Below are positions 9,810-23,792 of a DNA stretch of 64,000 bases, one piece after another. Under the pieces are notes generated by a model. It saw only the letters and a list, made by a program, of their open reading frames with translations. It did no database searches and was not told where the DNA came from. A program made the position numbers and the translations under genes. This DNA is from an uncultured Marinococcus sp. (GTDB taxonomy: Bacteria > Bacillota > Bacilli > Bacillales > Marinococcaceae), in contig NZ_CANLSU010000004.1 in NCBI RefSeq assembly GCF_947493875.1, positions 310,001-374,000 of the forward strand, read 5' to 3'. How positions within the stretch are numbered: position 1 is the first letter of the stretch; each line of letters opens with the position of its first letter.

Positions 9810-9963
9810 CTTATGTTAAGCTGACAGGGAATGTGAAACGAATAGTGCGATATACTGGCATTTTCCGCTTATTTTTAGTAAAATATAGAGTATGAATGAA
9901 ATATGTTCGGAAACAGGCAGAAGTAATAATTATGCTTTAATATCCGGCGTCGGGAGGATCGAT

Positions 9964-10188
9964 ATGGGAGAGGCGATTAATATCACAACCGAATATATAA
10001 CACTCGGCCAGTTCCTCAAAGAAGCTGGAATCATCGATACAGGTGGCATGGCAAAGTGGTTTCTCTCTGAATTCGCTGTGGAAGTGAATGGAGAAGAAGA
10101 AGCCCGCAGGGGAAGAAAGCTGTATCCAGGGGACGTAGTGGAAGTCGAAGAGAACGGAAGCTTCACTATCGGTACCGGCGAAGGATGA
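9964..10188 (+). CDS. rlbA: S4-domain RNA-binding protein RlbA/YaaA
   Basis: 74-residue S4-fold protein always found between dnaN and recF in Bacillales; it has been linked to ribosome biogenesis. The S4 motif is visible as ITLGQFLKEAGIIDTGGMAKWFL and VNGEEEARRGRKLYPGDVVEV. ATG 9964 has a GGGAGG site seven bases upstream; the frame is open further upstream, but that part is not conserved. It is probably translationally coupled to recF ten bases downstream. Confidence 0.9.
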   Translation: MGEAINITTEYITLGQFLKEAGIIDTGGMAKWFLSEFAVEVNGEEEARRGRKLYPGDVVEVEENGSFTIGTGEG

Positions 10189-10198
10189 GCACAGGCCT

Positions 10199-11317
10199 GT
10201 GTATGTAAAAAATATTCGGCTCAAGCAGTATCGCAACTACGGTGATATTGCCCTGCAGATAGAGAACACCGTAAACGTTATTGTCGGGGAAAATGCCCAG
10301 GGAAAAACAAACCTGATGGAAGCCATTCATATGCTTGCTTTTGCGAAATCCCACCGGACTTCCAAAGACAGGGAGCTGATTGGCTGGGATCACGACTTTG
10401 CCCGTATCGAAGCTTCAGTAGAGCGGGAGCAGCGTCATGTTGATCTTGAGGTTATTCTTTCGGCTAAAGGAAAAAAGGTAAAAAAGAATGGCATCGAACA
10501 AAAAAAGCTAAGTGAATATATAGGCGCATGCAACGTCGTCATGTTTGCCCCGGAGGATTTGAACCTTGTAAAAGGCGGGCCGAATATGAGGCGGCGTTTT
10601 ATTGATATGGAGATTGGTCAGATCAGCCCGGTGTACCTGCACGATCTTTCCAAGTATCAGCGTATTCTAAAGCAGCGCAACCAGCTGCTGAAGGGCATGT
10701 TTCCCGCACCGAGCCGGGAACAGGAATTAACACTTGAGGTCATCGACGAGCAATACATTGAAGCAGCCGTAAAAGTAATCCAGCGGCGTTACGGATTTTT
10801 GCAGCAGCTTGAAGGATGGGCCTCAGAGATTCATACACGGATCACACAGGACCGCGAGCAGCTTAAGCTGCAGTACGACCCCTCTGCAAACATTCATGCG
10901 GAAATGGAAGCCTCAGTACTCGCTGAACAGCTTCGCGCAGAGCTTGAGCGCCGCAGAGAAAATGAAATCCGGCGGGGACTGTCGCTTGCAGGGCCGCACC
11001 GGGATGAAATGAAGCTTCTGGTCAACGACAGGGACGTACAGACTTACGGCTCCCAGGGCCAGCAGCGAACAGCTGCCTTATCGTTAAAAATGGCAGAGAT
11101 AGAGCTGATCCGGTCTTACGTAGGGGAGTATCCCATCCTGCTGCTTGATGACGTCCTCTCTGAACTGGATCAGCATCGGCAGTCTCATTTACTGGACGCG
11201 ATCCAGGGAAAAGTACAGACCTTTGTTACAACAACAAGCATTGAAAGCATCAAGCACGAGACAATCGAGCGGGCAACGGTATTTACGGCCCGCCAGGGAC
11301 AATTGGAAAAACAGTAG
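10199..11317 (+). CDS. recF: DNA replication and repair protein RecF
   Basis: SMC-like ATPase that loads RecA with RecO and RecR at gapped DNA. The 372-aa protein has Walker A GENAQGKTN near residue 30, the RecF signatures MFAPEDLNLVKGGP and GSQGQQRTAALSLK, and Walker B PILLLDDVLSELD near the C-terminus. The start is GTG 10199 (VYVKNIRLKQYRNY), in line with B. subtilis RecF. It is followed after 13 bp by remB. Confidence 0.96.
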   Translation: MYVKNIRLKQYRNYGDIALQIENTVNVIVGENAQGKTNLMEAIHMLAFAKSHRTSKDRELIGWDHDFARIEASVEREQRHVDLEVILSAKGKKVKKNGIEQKKLSEYIGACNVVMFAPEDLNLVKGGPNMRRRFIDMEIGQISPVYLHDLSKYQRILKQRNQLLKGMFPAPSREQELTLEVIDEQYIEAAVKVIQRRYGFLQQLEGWASEIHTRITQDREQLKLQYDPSANIHAEMEASVLAEQLRAELERRRENEIRRGLSLAGPHRDEMKLLVNDRDVQTYGSQGQQRTAALSLKMAEIELIRSYVGEYPILLLDDVLSELDQHRQSHLLDAIQGKVQTFVTTTSIESIKHETIERATVFTARQGQLEKQ

Positions 11318-11330
11318 GTGGTGAATCACA

Positions 11331-11615
11331 TTGTTTATACATTTAGGCGACGGCACTGTAATACGTTCAAAAGACGTTATCGCTATTTTAGACAGCAACA
11401 GCCAGGATTCTTCAAGCATTACAAGACAGTTCCTGCAGGCAGTGGAAAATGATGATAAAGAACAAATTGCAGATTCCGAAGCAAAGTCCGTCGTGGTTAC
11501 AAAAGAGAAGGTTTATTTCTCCCCTATTTCTTCGTTAACGCTGAAGCGCAGATCGCAGATTATTTCAGAATATGATGAATATCATGAAGAAATACAGTCT
11601 GCCAAAGAAAACTGA
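11331..11615 (+). CDS. remB: Extracellular matrix regulator RemB (YaaB)
   Basis: Small DUF370-family protein that promotes biofilm-matrix gene expression in B. subtilis. The 94 residues begin FIHLGDGTVIRSKDVIAILD and contain the conserved SVVVTKEKVYFSPISSLTLK. It starts with TTG after a GGTGGTGA site. The C-terminal ~15 residues are acidic and slightly longer than in B. subtilis. The place between recF and gyrB is canonical. Confidence 0.9.
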   Translation: MFIHLGDGTVIRSKDVIAILDSNSQDSSSITRQFLQAVENDDKEQIADSEAKSVVVTKEKVYFSPISSLTLKRRSQIISEYDEYHEEIQSAKEN

Positions 11616-11658
11616 GCATACGGAGTGATGAAAACGACGGCAGGTAATTACGTACTAA

Positions 11659-13614
<1,956 letters not shown>

Positions 13615-13639
13615 GAGCCGTTATTAAGGTGAAACAAAG

Positions 13640-13670
13640 AAACCCCCGCAAAAGATTAAAGCGGGGGTTT
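13640..13670 (+). terminator. Hairpin between gyrB and gyrA
   Basis: Ten-bp GC-rich perfect arms (13640-13649 and 13661-13670) are followed by only a short T stretch. Probably a partial terminator or mRNA 3'-end stabiliser, so gyrA would be expressed partly from its own promoter. Confidence 0.7.
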
Positions 13671-13733
13671 CTATCGAATATAGCAGAAACAGGCACTTCA
13701 GCCTGCTGGAATAGAAAGTAGGAGGTTACTGCA

Positions 13734-16202
13734 ATGGCAGAAAACGAATCCAGAGTCACGGAGATTGGTATTGGCGAGGAAATGCGGACCTCGTTTTTAG
13801 ACTACGCGATGAGTGTTATCGTCAGCCGGGCCCTCCCGGACGTTCGTGACGGAATGAAGCCGGTGCACCGGCGTATTTTATTTGCAATGAGCGAACTCGG
13901 CATGACGCCGGAAAAACCGTTCCGGAAATCGGCCCGTATTGTTGGTGACGTTATCGGTAAATACCATCCGCACGGCGACTCCGCGGTTTATGAAACGATG
14001 GTGCGGATGGCCCAGGATTTCAGCTACCGCCACCCAATCGTTAACGGTCACGGAAACTTCGGTTCCGTGGACGGAGACGGAGCAGCAGCAATGCGTTACA
14101 CTGAAGCGAAAATGTCTAAAATATCGCTTGAGATGGTCCGCGATATTAACAAAGACACAATTGATTACCAGGAAAACTATGACGGCAACGAGCGGGAGCC
14201 TGTGGTTCTGCCGGCGCGTTTCCCGAACCTGCTGGTCAACGGCACCTCCGGAATCGCCGTAGGCATGGCTACCAATATTCCACCGCACCGTCTTGAAGAA
14301 GTTATTGACGGAGTGCTCGCCCTGAGTGAAGATCCTGATATTACAGTAGAAGAGCTGATGGACTATATTCCCGGGCCGGATTTTCCAACGGCTGCTTCCA
14401 TTTTAGGTCGCTCCGGCATCCGGAAGGCTTATCAGACGGGCAAAGGCTCAATAATCATCCGTTCGCACGCCTACATCGAAGAGGATAAAAAGGGTAAGGA
14501 AACAATCATTGTAGATGAGCTGCCATATCAGGTGAACAAAGCCCGGCTGGTGGAGCGGATTGCAGAGCTTGTGCGCGATAAAAAAATCGATGGCATTACT
14601 GATCTGCGCGACGAATCAGACCGTAACGGCATGCGGGTCGTCGTGGAAGTACGAAGAGATGCCAACGCCAACGTTATTTTAAATAACCTGTACAAGCAGA
14701 CGGCGCTGCAGACGAGCTTTGGTATTAACATGCTGGCTCTTGTGAACGGCCAGCCGAAGGTGCTGAACCTCAAGGAATGTCTGTATCACTACCTCGAGCA
14801 CCAAAAAGTAGTTATTAGGCGCCGGACTGCTTTTGAACTTCGAAAAGCAGAGGCCCGGGCCCACATTGTGGAAGGCCTGCGGGTGGCGCTTGACCATCTG
14901 GATGCGGTGATTGAACTGATCCGGGGATCGGAAACCACAGACATCGCAAGAAACGGTTTGATGGACAACTATGATTTGAGTGAAGATCAGGCTCAGGCTA
15001 TTCTCGACATGCGTCTGCAGCGTTTAACCGGACTCGAAAGAGATAAGATTGAACAGGAGTACCGGGAGCTGATGGAGCGGATCCGGGAGCTGAAGGAAAT
15101 TTTGGCTAACGAAGAACGGGTGCTCGAAATTATCCGGGAGGAGCTTACCGAAGTGAAGGAAAAATTCGGTGATGACCGGCGGACACGTCTCGAAGCCGGA
15201 GAGAATTCCATCGAAGATGAAGACCTTATTCCGCGGCAGGATGTAGTAGTCACTATCTCGCATCAGGGCTACATTAAACGTATGCCGATTGATACGTACC
15301 GGAGCCAGCGCCGCGGTGGACGCGGGGTCCAGGGAATGGGCACAAACGAAGATGACTTTGTAGAGCATCTGCTGACGACCAATTCCCACCAGACCATTCT
15401 TTTCTTCACCAACAAAGGGAAAGTATACCGTCTGAAGGCTTACGAAATTCCTGAATTAAGCCGTACGGCTAAAGGGATTCCGTTAATTAATCTCCTCCAG
15501 ATTGATAAAGGGGAGTATATCAGCACCGTCATTCCGATCGAGGAATTCTCGGAAAACGCTTATCTTTTCTTCCTGACGAAAAAAGGAATTTCGAAAAGAA
15601 CCGTTCTCTCTGCCTTCTCAAATATCCGTAAGGGCGGCCTGTTCGCTATTAACGTCCGGGAGGACGATGAGCTTCACGGCGTACGGCTTACCTCCGGAGA
15701 TGATTCCTTAATCATCGGCACAAAGCAGGGAATGTCCATTCACTTTGATGAAGAGGACGTGCGCTCGATGGGGCGGACCGCTTCCGGAGTTAAAGCAATT
15801 TCGCTTCGTGAGGATGACGAAGTAGTAGGTATGGATATTTCAGTGGAGAATGAAATGATCCTGATGGTGACAAACAAAGGATACGGGAAGCTTACCTCAA
15901 TTGAAGAATTCAGTAAGCAGAACCGTGGCGGAAAAGGGTTAAAGGCGATTAAACTCACAAGCCGCACGGGAGAACTCGCAGCGATGCGTTCAGTACCGTT
16001 GGACATTGATCTGATGGTGATGACCATTCACGGGGTTGTTATCCGGATGCAGGTTGGTGACGTTTCAAGACTCGGCCGGTACGCCCAGGGCGTGCGACTT
16101 ATCCGCCTTGATAAAGGCGAAGCTGTGTCCACAGTAGCACCTGTAATTGAACACGAAGCTGCCGAAGAAGAAAATGTTCCAGCAGAATCAGAAGAAGAAT
16201 AA
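13734..16202 (+). CDS. gyrA: DNA gyrase subunit A
   Basis: DNA cleavage and wrapping subunit of gyrase. The 822-aa protein contains the quinolone-resistance region [17 protein letters not shown] with the wild-type serine, the catalytic tyrosine in [13 protein letters not shown], and the C-terminal beta-pinwheel with the GyrA-box ([10 protein letters not shown]), which distinguishes it from ParC. The tail is glutamate-rich. The ATG follows AGGAGG. A good terminator follows the stop. Confidence 0.97.
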   Translation: MAENESRVTEIGIGEEMRTSFLDYAMSVIVSRALPDVRDGMKPVHRRILFAMSELGMTPEKPFRKSARIVGDVIGKYHPHGDSAVYETMVRMAQDFSYRHPIVNGHGNFGSVDGDGAAAMRYTEAKMSKISLEMVRDINKDTIDYQENYDGNEREPVVLPARFPNLLVNGTSGIAVGMATNIPPHRLEEVIDGVLALSEDPDITVEELMDYIPGPDFPTAASILGRSGIRKAYQTGKGSIIIRSHAYIEEDKKGKETIIVDELPYQVNKARLVERIAELVRDKKIDGITDLRDESDRNGMRVVVEVRRDANANVILNNLYKQTALQTSFGINMLALVNGQPKVLNLKECLYHYLEHQKVVIRRRTAFELRKAEARAHIVEGLRVALDHLDAVIELIRGSETTDIARNGLMDNYDLSEDQAQAILDMRLQRLTGLERDKIEQEYRELMERIRELKEILANEERVLEIIREELTEVKEKFGDDRRTRLEAGENSIEDEDLIPRQDVVVTISHQGYIKRMPIDTYRSQRRGGRGVQGMGTNEDDFVEHLLTTNSHQTILFFTNKGKVYRLKAYEIPELSRTAKGIPLINLLQIDKGEYISTVIPIEEFSENAYLFFLTKKGISKRTVLSAFSNIRKGGLFAINVREDDELHGVRLTSGDDSLIIGTKQGMSIHFDEEDVRSMGRTASGVKAISLREDDEVVGMDISVENEMILMVTNKGYGKLTSIEEFSKQNRGGKGLKAIKLTSRTGELAAMRSVPLDIDLMVMTIHGVVIRMQVGDVSRLGRYAQGVRLIRLDKGEAVSTVAPVIEHEAAEEENVPAESEEE

Positions 16203-16207
16203 TTTGA

Positions 16208-16241
16208 GACCCGGCCGTATTTTAAACGGCCGGTCTTTTTT
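16208..16241 (+). terminator. Terminator after gyrA
   Basis: GACC(C)GGCCGT/ACGGCCGGTC arms (16208-16218 and 16226-16235, one bulged C) are followed by six T. Confidence 0.9.
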
Positions 16242-16357
16242 ATGTGAAAAATGGAATTTTATTCTAAAATTCTGTATAAGAACGGTGAAAGTAGTGGTAT
16301 TTTTCAAGGAAAATAGTAAAATAGAATTATTATATCAGGAAGAATGGAGGAGTCTCC

Positions 16358-17383
16358 ATGCGAATACATATTAATCAGGCAGTGCCAGGATGCGTGCTGG
16401 TGAATGATGTCTATGCAGTGAATGAAACGCCGGTGGTCAGAAAACAAACGGCGCTGACAGAGCATTTAGTCGATATTATCAAACAGTTTCTTGTGGAGTA
16501 TATTGAAGTAAAGCCGGTGCTTGTCAACGGTGATCCCTTTTCTCCAGCGGAAGAGACTGAGACAGCCAGAGAGCATCGGCCGGTGTTTGAAGACGTTTAC
16601 GATACAGCGGTGGAGGCTCATGAAGCCATGTGGCGCTCCTGGACAGCCGGAGCTCCCATCGAAATGAAAAAAGCACGGGCGGTTGTTGCCCCCCTGCTCG
16701 AGGATATTGAAGAAAACGCTTCTCATATATTTACAAGCTACCAGTTTGCAGAGCTGGAAAAGTACGAGAGTCATCATGCGGTATCGGTGGCGCTTTTGGC
16801 TGCGCTGCTGGCTAAAAAGCATGGCTGCAGCCAGAAGGAATGGCTCGGAGCGGCACTCGCCGGGCTCTTGTGTGACGCTTCCCTGGCCAGAGTTTCTGCT
16901 GCAGAGCGGCAGAAGGCGGGAAAGCATCCAATTCAGAGCTACCAGATGGCGAAGGCTACCGGATTGATCAGCGATGAGGTATTGCTTGCTATTTTGCAGC
17001 ACCATGAACGCGAAGACGGAAGCGGTTATCCACTTGGGATGAAAGGCGGCAAAATATATGTGCTGAGTAGCATCGTAGCAGCGGCAGACATGTATCACGC
17101 CATGGCAGGCGAACGGCTGGAAAATGAGGGAAAATCGGCTTTTCATGCGATGCGTGAGCTGACGATGCAGTCGTTTGGAAAGCTTCCTCCTGCTGTAGTG
17201 GAAACATTAACAGAGCAGTTCATTACTGTAATGACCGGAAAGAAGGTGCAGCTCGCCGACGGCAGCTCTGCTTCGATTGTGCACCTGGACCGCCGTGAGA
17301 TAGAATATCCGCTGGTTCAGCTTGAGCAAGACGGGCAGGTCGTTCAGCTGAATGAAAAATCAGCCATCCATCATGTGATCTAG
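16358..17383 (+). CDS. HD-GYP domain protein with degenerate metal site
   Basis: 341-aa cytoplasmic protein with an N-terminal region of unknown fold (~1-125) and an HD-GYP domain (~130-310). Active HD-GYP proteins hydrolyse cyclic di-GMP. The HHERE/GSGYP element is intact (residues 215-225) and the first histidine is present (H139), but the defining HD pair reads CD (C172-D173), the usual DIGK becomes DASL, and the late DxxD reads DMYH. Hydrolysis is therefore doubtful and a binding or scaffold role is possible (inference). The ATG has a good GGAGG site. It stands alone between gyrA and guaB, where B. subtilis has rrnO and yaaC. Confidence 0.8.
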   Translation: MRIHINQAVPGCVLVNDVYAVNETPVVRKQTALTEHLVDIIKQFLVEYIEVKPVLVNGDPFSPAEETETAREHRPVFEDVYDTAVEAHEAMWRSWTAGAPIEMKKARAVVAPLLEDIEENASHIFTSYQFAELEKYESHHAVSVALLAALLAKKHGCSQKEWLGAALAGLLCDASLARVSAAERQKAGKHPIQSYQMAKATGLISDEVLLAILQHHEREDGSGYPLGMKGGKIYVLSSIVAAADMYHAMAGERLENEGKSAFHAMRELTMQSFGKLPPAVVETLTEQFITVMTGKKVQLADGSSASIVHLDRREIEYPLVQLEQDGQVVQLNEKSAIHHVI

Positions 17384-17495
17384 CATGGTGGATCCAGCTT
17401 TGTAATCCTTTACATAATTATTAGCGCCTGTTTATAAATTTTCGGAAAAATAAAACATATTCCTTTTACTTCTGAGACTGGCCCAAACGTGATAA

Positions 17496-19034
<1,539 letters not shown>

Positions 19035-19042
19035 GAATGAAG

Positions 19043-19071
19043 GACGGGGGCCAGTGGCTCCCGTCTTTTTT
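19043..19071 (+). terminator. Terminator after guaB
   Basis: GACGGGGGCC/GGCTCCCGTC arms (19043-19052 and 19056-19065) with a 3-base loop and six T. Confidence 0.9.
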
Positions 19072-19211
19072 AATGTAAGAAGTATTTCCCGGGAAATATT
19101 TGTGGATGCTGTCGGATACAGACGGCTTTATAAAAGGAACAATGGCAGGTATGTTTTAAAATGGGGCTGTGGTAAAATATGCGATAGCAAAACACCACGG
19201 AGGTGCAGAGA

Positions 19212-20465
19212 TTGAGGAGAAATAAGTTGAAAACAGCAGGTGTTTCCTGCGTGGCGGCTGCAGCCATATGGATGTTCGGCAGCACGCCGGCTCAAGCGGC
19301 AGAGCCTGATATAGAAGCCAGTGCTTCTATTATGATAGATGCAGACACGGGGCAGGTAGTTTTTGAAGACAATACCGATGAGCTGCTTCCTGCAGCCAGC
19401 ATGTCCAAAATGATGACAGAATACATAGTAAACAAAGCAATCGAAGACGGAGATATCAACTGGAGCGATGAAGTAACAATCAGCGATAAAGTCCGCGAAC
19501 TTTCTCTTCAGACAAATTTATCCAACGTGCCTCTTCGCCAGGACGAAGCCTATACGGTCGAAGAGCTCTACGAGGCTATGGCCATTTACTCTGCGAACGG
19601 AGCAACGATCGCCCTGGCAGAACACATTGAAGGCAGTGAGGCAGCTTTTGCCGACCGGATGAATCAGCAGGCCGGGGAGCTTGGCATGGAGAATTATGAA
19701 TTTGTAAATGCGACCGGGCTGAATAATTCTACGATGATGGGCTACGCCCCGGAAGGCAGCGAAGAAAATGCAGAAAACATGATGTCAGCAAACGATACTG
19801 CCCTGTTGGCTTATCATCTTTTGGATGAGTACCCTGAAGTGTTGGATGTGGCAGGCATTCCTAAAAAAACATTCAACGAAGATTCGGAAGAACCAATCGA
19901 TATGATTAACTGGAATAAAATGCTCCCGGGGCTTGAACAGGAATACGAAGGAGTGGATGGCCTGAAAACAGGTACCACTGATCTGGCTGGAAATGCCTTT
20001 ACCGGGACAATCGAACAGGACGGCAACAGATATATATCGGTAGTGATGAACGCAGAAACGAAGATGTCGCGTTTTACCGAAACGGCTAAACTATATGATT
20101 ACGCTGAAAGAGAGCTAAAAAGCCAGACCCTCGTGGAAAAAGGGGCAGAAATCGATGGGGAATCCTCCATTGAAATCGAAGGCGGACAGGAAGAAAGCAT
20201 AGATGTGACAGCTGGAGAAGAGCTCGGGTTGATTTCGTCAGAGGAAATAGAACCGGAATATGAGATTGCTGTCTCCAAAAATGAAGCCCCGATTGAAAAA
20301 GGGGAAGAAGTTGGGACAGTGGTTGTTACCAACAGCGAAGCCTCATATGTGCAGGACGGCGCTAGTCGCACAGAAGTGCCTCTGATAGCGGATGAAGCTG
20401 TAGAGAAGCGCGGATGGTTTGGAAATATTGTTCAGAGCGTCAGCAACCTTTTCAGCAGCGTCTAG
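19212..20465 (+). CDS. dacA: D-alanyl-D-alanine carboxypeptidase (PBP5, DacA)
   Basis: Penicillin-binding protein that trims the terminal D-Ala from peptidoglycan stem peptides. The 417 aa carry a signal peptide with likely cleavage after AQA near residue 29, the SxxK motif SMSK (63-66), the SxN motif in YSANGATIAL and KTGT in GLKTGTTDLAGN, then a PBP5 C-terminal domain and a C-terminal amphipathic segment (GWFGNIVQSVSNLFSSV) that probably anchors it to the membrane. The mature protein is strikingly acidic. TTG 19212 has the best spacing from GGAGGTG; GTG 19203 and TTG 19227 are alternatives. Confidence 0.93.
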   Translation: MRRNKLKTAGVSCVAAAAIWMFGSTPAQAAEPDIEASASIMIDADTGQVVFEDNTDELLPAASMSKMMTEYIVNKAIEDGDINWSDEVTISDKVRELSLQTNLSNVPLRQDEAYTVEELYEAMAIYSANGATIALAEHIEGSEAAFADRMNQQAGELGMENYEFVNATGLNNSTMMGYAPEGSEENAENMMSANDTALLAYHLLDEYPEVLDVAGIPKKTFNEDSEEPIDMINWNKMLPGLEQEYEGVDGLKTGTTDLAGNAFTGTIEQDGNRYISVVMNAETKMSRFTETAKLYDYAERELKSQTLVEKGAEIDGESSIEIEGGQEESIDVTAGEELGLISSEEIEPEYEIAVSKNEAPIEKGEEVGTVVVTNSEASYVQDGASRTEVPLIADEAVEKRGWFGNIVQSVSNLFSSV

Positions 20466-20630
20466 CACGCAGCGGCTGGAAAATAAAAGCTGGCAGAAAT
20501 GCTTTTTTGGCTGCAAACAAGATGCTTTATCCGGATATAGTATAGTGTTACAATAGGGCTACTGAGCGTTATTATTACACCGCAAAAATCGGTGGCAACA
20601 GATAGAATAATGGAGCTGGAGGGCTGAAGT

Positions 20631-21515
20631 ATGGCAGAGAGAGGAACAGACCGCGTTAAAAGAGGCATGGCGGAAATGCAAAAGGGCGGCGTTATCATGG
20701 ACGTCGTTAACGGAGAACAGGCGAAAATCGCCGAAGAGGCAGGGGCAGTAGCTGTTATGGCACTGGAACGGGTGCCGTCAGACATCCGTGCTGCCGGAGG
20801 CGTAGCCCGCATGGCAGACCCTACGATTGTCCAGGAAGTGATGGACGCTGTATCGATTCCTGTAATGGCAAAGGCCCGTATCGGCCACATCGTGGAAGCC
20901 CGGGTGCTCGAGTCGCTCGGTGCTGATTATATTGATGAAAGCGAAGTGCTTACACCGGCGGACGATGTGTATCATATGGATAAAACCGAATATACAGTAC
21001 CGTTTGTCTGCGGAGCCCGCGATCTTGGGGAAGCGACCCGCCGTATTGGTGAAGGAGCTTCTATGCTTCGCACAAAAGGGGAGCCGGGCACCGGCAACAT
21101 CGTGGAAGCAGTACGTCATATGCGTTTGATCCAGTCTCAAATCCGCAAAGTGATCGGCCTGTCGAAGGACGAATTAATGACGGAAGCGAAAAATCTTGGT
21201 GCGCCGTACGAGCTGCTGCTTCAAATTCGCGACAGAGGCCGCCTTCCAGTCGTTAACTTTGCAGCAGGCGGCATAGCAACACCAACTGACGCTGCTTTAA
21301 TGATGCAGCTTGGCGCCGACGGCGTATTCGTGGGCTCCGGCATTTTCAAATCCGAATACCCGGATAAATTTGCCCGGGCCATCGTAGAGGCGACGACTCA
21401 CTATGAGGATTATGAGCTGATCGCTAAGCTGTCCAAGGGACTGGGCACTGCAATGAGCGGCATGGATATTTCCCAGCTTGAAGGCTTTGACCGCATGCAG
21501 GACCGCAGTCAGTAA
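20631..21515 (+). CDS. pdxS: Pyridoxal 5'-phosphate synthase subunit PdxS
   Basis: Synthase subunit of the deoxyxylulose-5-phosphate-independent vitamin B6 pathway; condenses ribose-5-phosphate, glyceraldehyde-3-phosphate and ammonia. The 294 aa contain the phosphate-binding and catalytic lysine segments ([26 protein letters not shown] and [19 protein letters not shown] regions), typical of a PdxS barrel. The ATG follows GGAGG. It precedes pdxT by 23 bp and the two products form a 24-subunit complex. Confidence 0.97.
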   Translation: MAERGTDRVKRGMAEMQKGGVIMDVVNGEQAKIAEEAGAVAVMALERVPSDIRAAGGVARMADPTIVQEVMDAVSIPVMAKARIGHIVEARVLESLGADYIDESEVLTPADDVYHMDKTEYTVPFVCGARDLGEATRRIGEGASMLRTKGEPGTGNIVEAVRHMRLIQSQIRKVIGLSKDELMTEAKNLGAPYELLLQIRDRGRLPVVNFAAGGIATPTDAALMMQLGADGVFVGSGIFKSEYPDKFARAIVEATTHYEDYELIAKLSKGLGTAMSGMDISQLEGFDRMQDRSQ

Positions 21516-21538
21516 TATAAATACAGGGGGTTTTACTC

Positions 21539-22129
21539 ATGATGAAAATCGGCGTTTTAGCTCTTCAAGGCGCTGTTCGTGAACATGCCAAAAGCTTGGA
21601 GGCCCCTGATACGGAAGTTATTATCGTAAAACGGCCGGAACAGCTTGAAGAAATCGATGGATTGGTCTTTCCAGGCGGCGAAAGCACGACGATGCGGCGG
21701 CTGGTGGAAAAATATCAATTTTTTGAGCCGCTGCAGGCATTTGCCAAGGCAGGAAAGCCCATATTCGGCACATGTGCCGGCTTGATTTTAATGGCAACCG
21801 ACGTGGTAGGCGAGCCGGAAGGCCATCTCGAGCTGATGGACATGACGGTTCAGCGTAATGCATTCGGCCGCCAGCGTGAAAGCTTTGAAACCGAGCTTTC
21901 CATTCGCGGAGTTGCAGATGATGTCGAAGCGGTATTTATCCGGGCTCCGTTGATTACGGAAGTTGGACAGAATGTCGAAGTGCTTGCAGAATATAAAGAT
22001 GAAATTGTGGTGGCGCGGCAGGATCATCTGCTTTCCTGCTCCTTTCATCCGGAACTGACGAACGACCGCAGATTTCATCAGTATTTCGTACAGATGGTAC
22101 GAGAAGCACAGGCGGCAGTAAATGTGTAA
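21539..22129 (+). CDS. pdxT: Pyridoxal 5'-phosphate synthase glutaminase PdxT
   Basis: Class I glutaminase that supplies ammonia to PdxS. The 196 aa contain the oxyanion-loop motif [11 protein letters not shown], the nucleophile in GTCAGLILM and the catalytic His/Glu pair in [10 protein letters not shown]. Two adjacent ATG codons (21539 and 21542) follow a GGGGG site; the first has better spacing. Confidence 0.96.
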   Translation: MMKIGVLALQGAVREHAKSLEAPDTEVIIVKRPEQLEEIDGLVFPGGESTTMRRLVEKYQFFEPLQAFAKAGKPIFGTCAGLILMATDVVGEPEGHLELMDMTVQRNAFGRQRESFETELSIRGVADDVEAVFIRAPLITEVGQNVEVLAEYKDEIVVARQDHLLSCSFHPELTNDRRFHQYFVQMVREAQAAVNV

Positions 22130-22154
22130 ATACAATCGCGTTGATGGACAATAG

Positions 22155-22372
22155 TACTTTTGCATGCTTCTACAGAGAGTCGGTGGCTGGTGTGAACCGA
22201 TGAAAATGCGAAAGGAATCCCGTCCGGAGTAAAACGGTGAACTTGAGTAGCCGTTTTCGATTCGTCCCCGTTAACGGATGAGAGAAAAAGCCGGCAGTAA
22301 CGTTTACTGCAACAAGGGTGGCAACGCGGGAATTAAAGTCTCGTCCCTGATTCACAGGGGCGGGGCTTTTTT
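22155..22372 (+). promoter_or_regulatory. T-box riboswitch controlling serS
   Basis: tRNA-sensing leader between pdxT and serS. Stem I contains GAATCCC with a likely UCC (serine) specifier at 22218-22220. The T-box core AAGGGTGGCAACGCGGG lies at 22314-22330. A terminator hairpin follows (GTCTCGTCCCTG... paired with CAGGGGCGGGGC, six T to 22372). Uncharged tRNA-Ser would stabilise the antiterminator and raise serS transcription (established mechanism). Confidence 0.92.
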
Positions 22373-22413
22373 ATAATATATAAACAGCTACTATTATGAA
22401 GGAGGCATCACCT

Positions 22414-23694
22414 ATGCTGGACCCTAAACGATTACGAAATGATTTTGATGCAGTAAAAGAGCAGCTTTCAAAACGAAACGAAGATATCAGCGAACTGGAT
22501 TCCTTTGAAGAACTCGACCGTGAACGCAGGGAGCTGATTCAGGAGACAGAGGAGTTAAAACAACGGCGTAACACCGTCTCCGATGAAATCGCAGCTAAAA
22601 AGAAAAATAAAGAAGACGCCGATGAACTGATTGCAGAAATGCGGGACGTATCAGGCAGGGTTAAAAAACTGGATGAGCAAATCCGTGAAAAGGATGAGCG
22701 CCTGCAGCAGATTCTGCTTTCCATTCCAAATGTTCCACATGAAACAGTTCCGATTGGCGAAGATGAATCGGATAACGAAGAGGTAAGGGCCTGGGGAGAA
22801 ACGCCAGTGTTTGATTTTGCCCTGAAGCCGCACTGGGAACTTGGTGTGGAGCTGAATATGCTTGATGCCGAGCGGGCTGCAAAAGTAACCGGAAGCCGCT
22901 TCATGTTTTATAAAGGAGCAGGGGCCCGTCTGGAACGGGCACTGATTCAGTTTATGATGGATCTGCACAGCGATGAACACGGCTATGAAGAATTGATTCC
23001 TCCGTACATGGTAAACCGTGAAAGCATGACCGGCACCGGCCAGCTTCCAAAATTTGAGGAGGACGCCTTTCAGATTCGGGAAGAGGACTATTTTCTCGTA
23101 CCAACGGCAGAAGTGCCTGTCACGAATATGCACCGAGAAGAAATTTTCGCAGGAAAAGAGCTTCCGAAAGCCTATACGGCATTCAGTGCCTGCTTCCGTT
23201 CTGAAGCAGGCTCGGCAGGACGCGATACTCGCGGCTTAATCCGCCAGCACCAGTTTAATAAAGTGGAGCTTGTGCGGTTTACGACGCCGGAGGATTCCTA
23301 TGAAGAGCTTGAAGCATTGACCGGCCATGCGGAAAAAGTACTGCAGCTGCTCGAGCTTCCGTATCGTGTGATGAACATGTGCACGGGGGACCTGGGCTTT
23401 ACAGCAGCGAAGAAATACGATATCGAAGTATGGCTCCCGAGCTATGAAGACTATAAAGAAATTTCGTCCTGCAGTAATTTTGAGGAATTCCAGGCCAGGC
23501 GCGCAAACATCCGCTTTAAGCGGGACCGCGATGCGAAAACAGAATATGTGCACACGCTAAACGGCTCAGGACTTGCCCTGGGACGAACGGTGGCAGCGAT
23601 CATGGAAAATCACCAGCAGGAGGACGGCAGCATTAAAATTCCTGAAGTGCTGCGCGGCTATATGGGCAACAAAGAATATATTACTGCAAAATAA
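22414..23694 (+). CDS. serS: Seryl-tRNA synthetase
   Basis: Class II aminoacyl-tRNA synthetase, 426 aa. It has an N-terminal coiled-coil tRNA-binding arm rich in Glu and Lys (residues ~25-105), motif 2 around [26 protein letters not shown] and motif 3 ([19 protein letters not shown] region). ATG 22414 follows GGAGG; the ATG at 22396 lies inside the ribosome-binding region and is not used. Controlled by the T-box upstream. Confidence 0.97.
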   Translation: MLDPKRLRNDFDAVKEQLSKRNEDISELDSFEELDRERRELIQETEELKQRRNTVSDEIAAKKKNKEDADELIAEMRDVSGRVKKLDEQIREKDERLQQILLSIPNVPHETVPIGEDESDNEEVRAWGETPVFDFALKPHWELGVELNMLDAERAAKVTGSRFMFYKGAGARLERALIQFMMDLHSDEHGYEELIPPYMVNRESMTGTGQLPKFEEDAFQIREEDYFLVPTAEVPVTNMHREEIFAGKELPKAYTAFSACFRSEAGSAGRDTRGLIRQHQFNKVELVRFTTPEDSYEELEALTGHAEKVLQLLELPYRVMNMCTGDLGFTAAKKYDIEVWLPSYEDYKEISSCSNFEEFQARRANIRFKRDRDAKTEYVHTLNGSGLALGRTVAAIMENHQQEDGSIKIPEVLRGYMGNKEYITAK

Positions 23695-23706
23695 GCAGGC
23701 TTCGGT

Positions 23707-23741
23707 AAAACTCTGGACGCTTTAGGCGGCCAGAGTTTTTT
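23707..23741 (+). terminator. Terminator after serS
   Basis: AAAACTCTGG/CCAGAGTTTT arms (23707-23716 and 23730-23739) ending in a T-run. Confidence 0.88.
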
Positions 23742-23778
23742 ATAGTTATGCAAAATGCTTTCAAAGAAGCGATTGTAA

Positions 23779-23792
23779 TGAAAGCGATTACA
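23779..23792 (+). promoter_or_regulatory. cre-like operator (CcpA site)
   Basis: TGAAAGCGATTACA fits the B. subtilis cre consensus TGWAANCGNTNWCA at every position. It lies about 240 bp before the Lrp-like gene, in a 339-bp gap (23695-24033) that otherwise holds only the serS terminator and AT-rich DNA. The identical 14-mer precedes the sugar operon at 35748. Confidence 0.6.
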
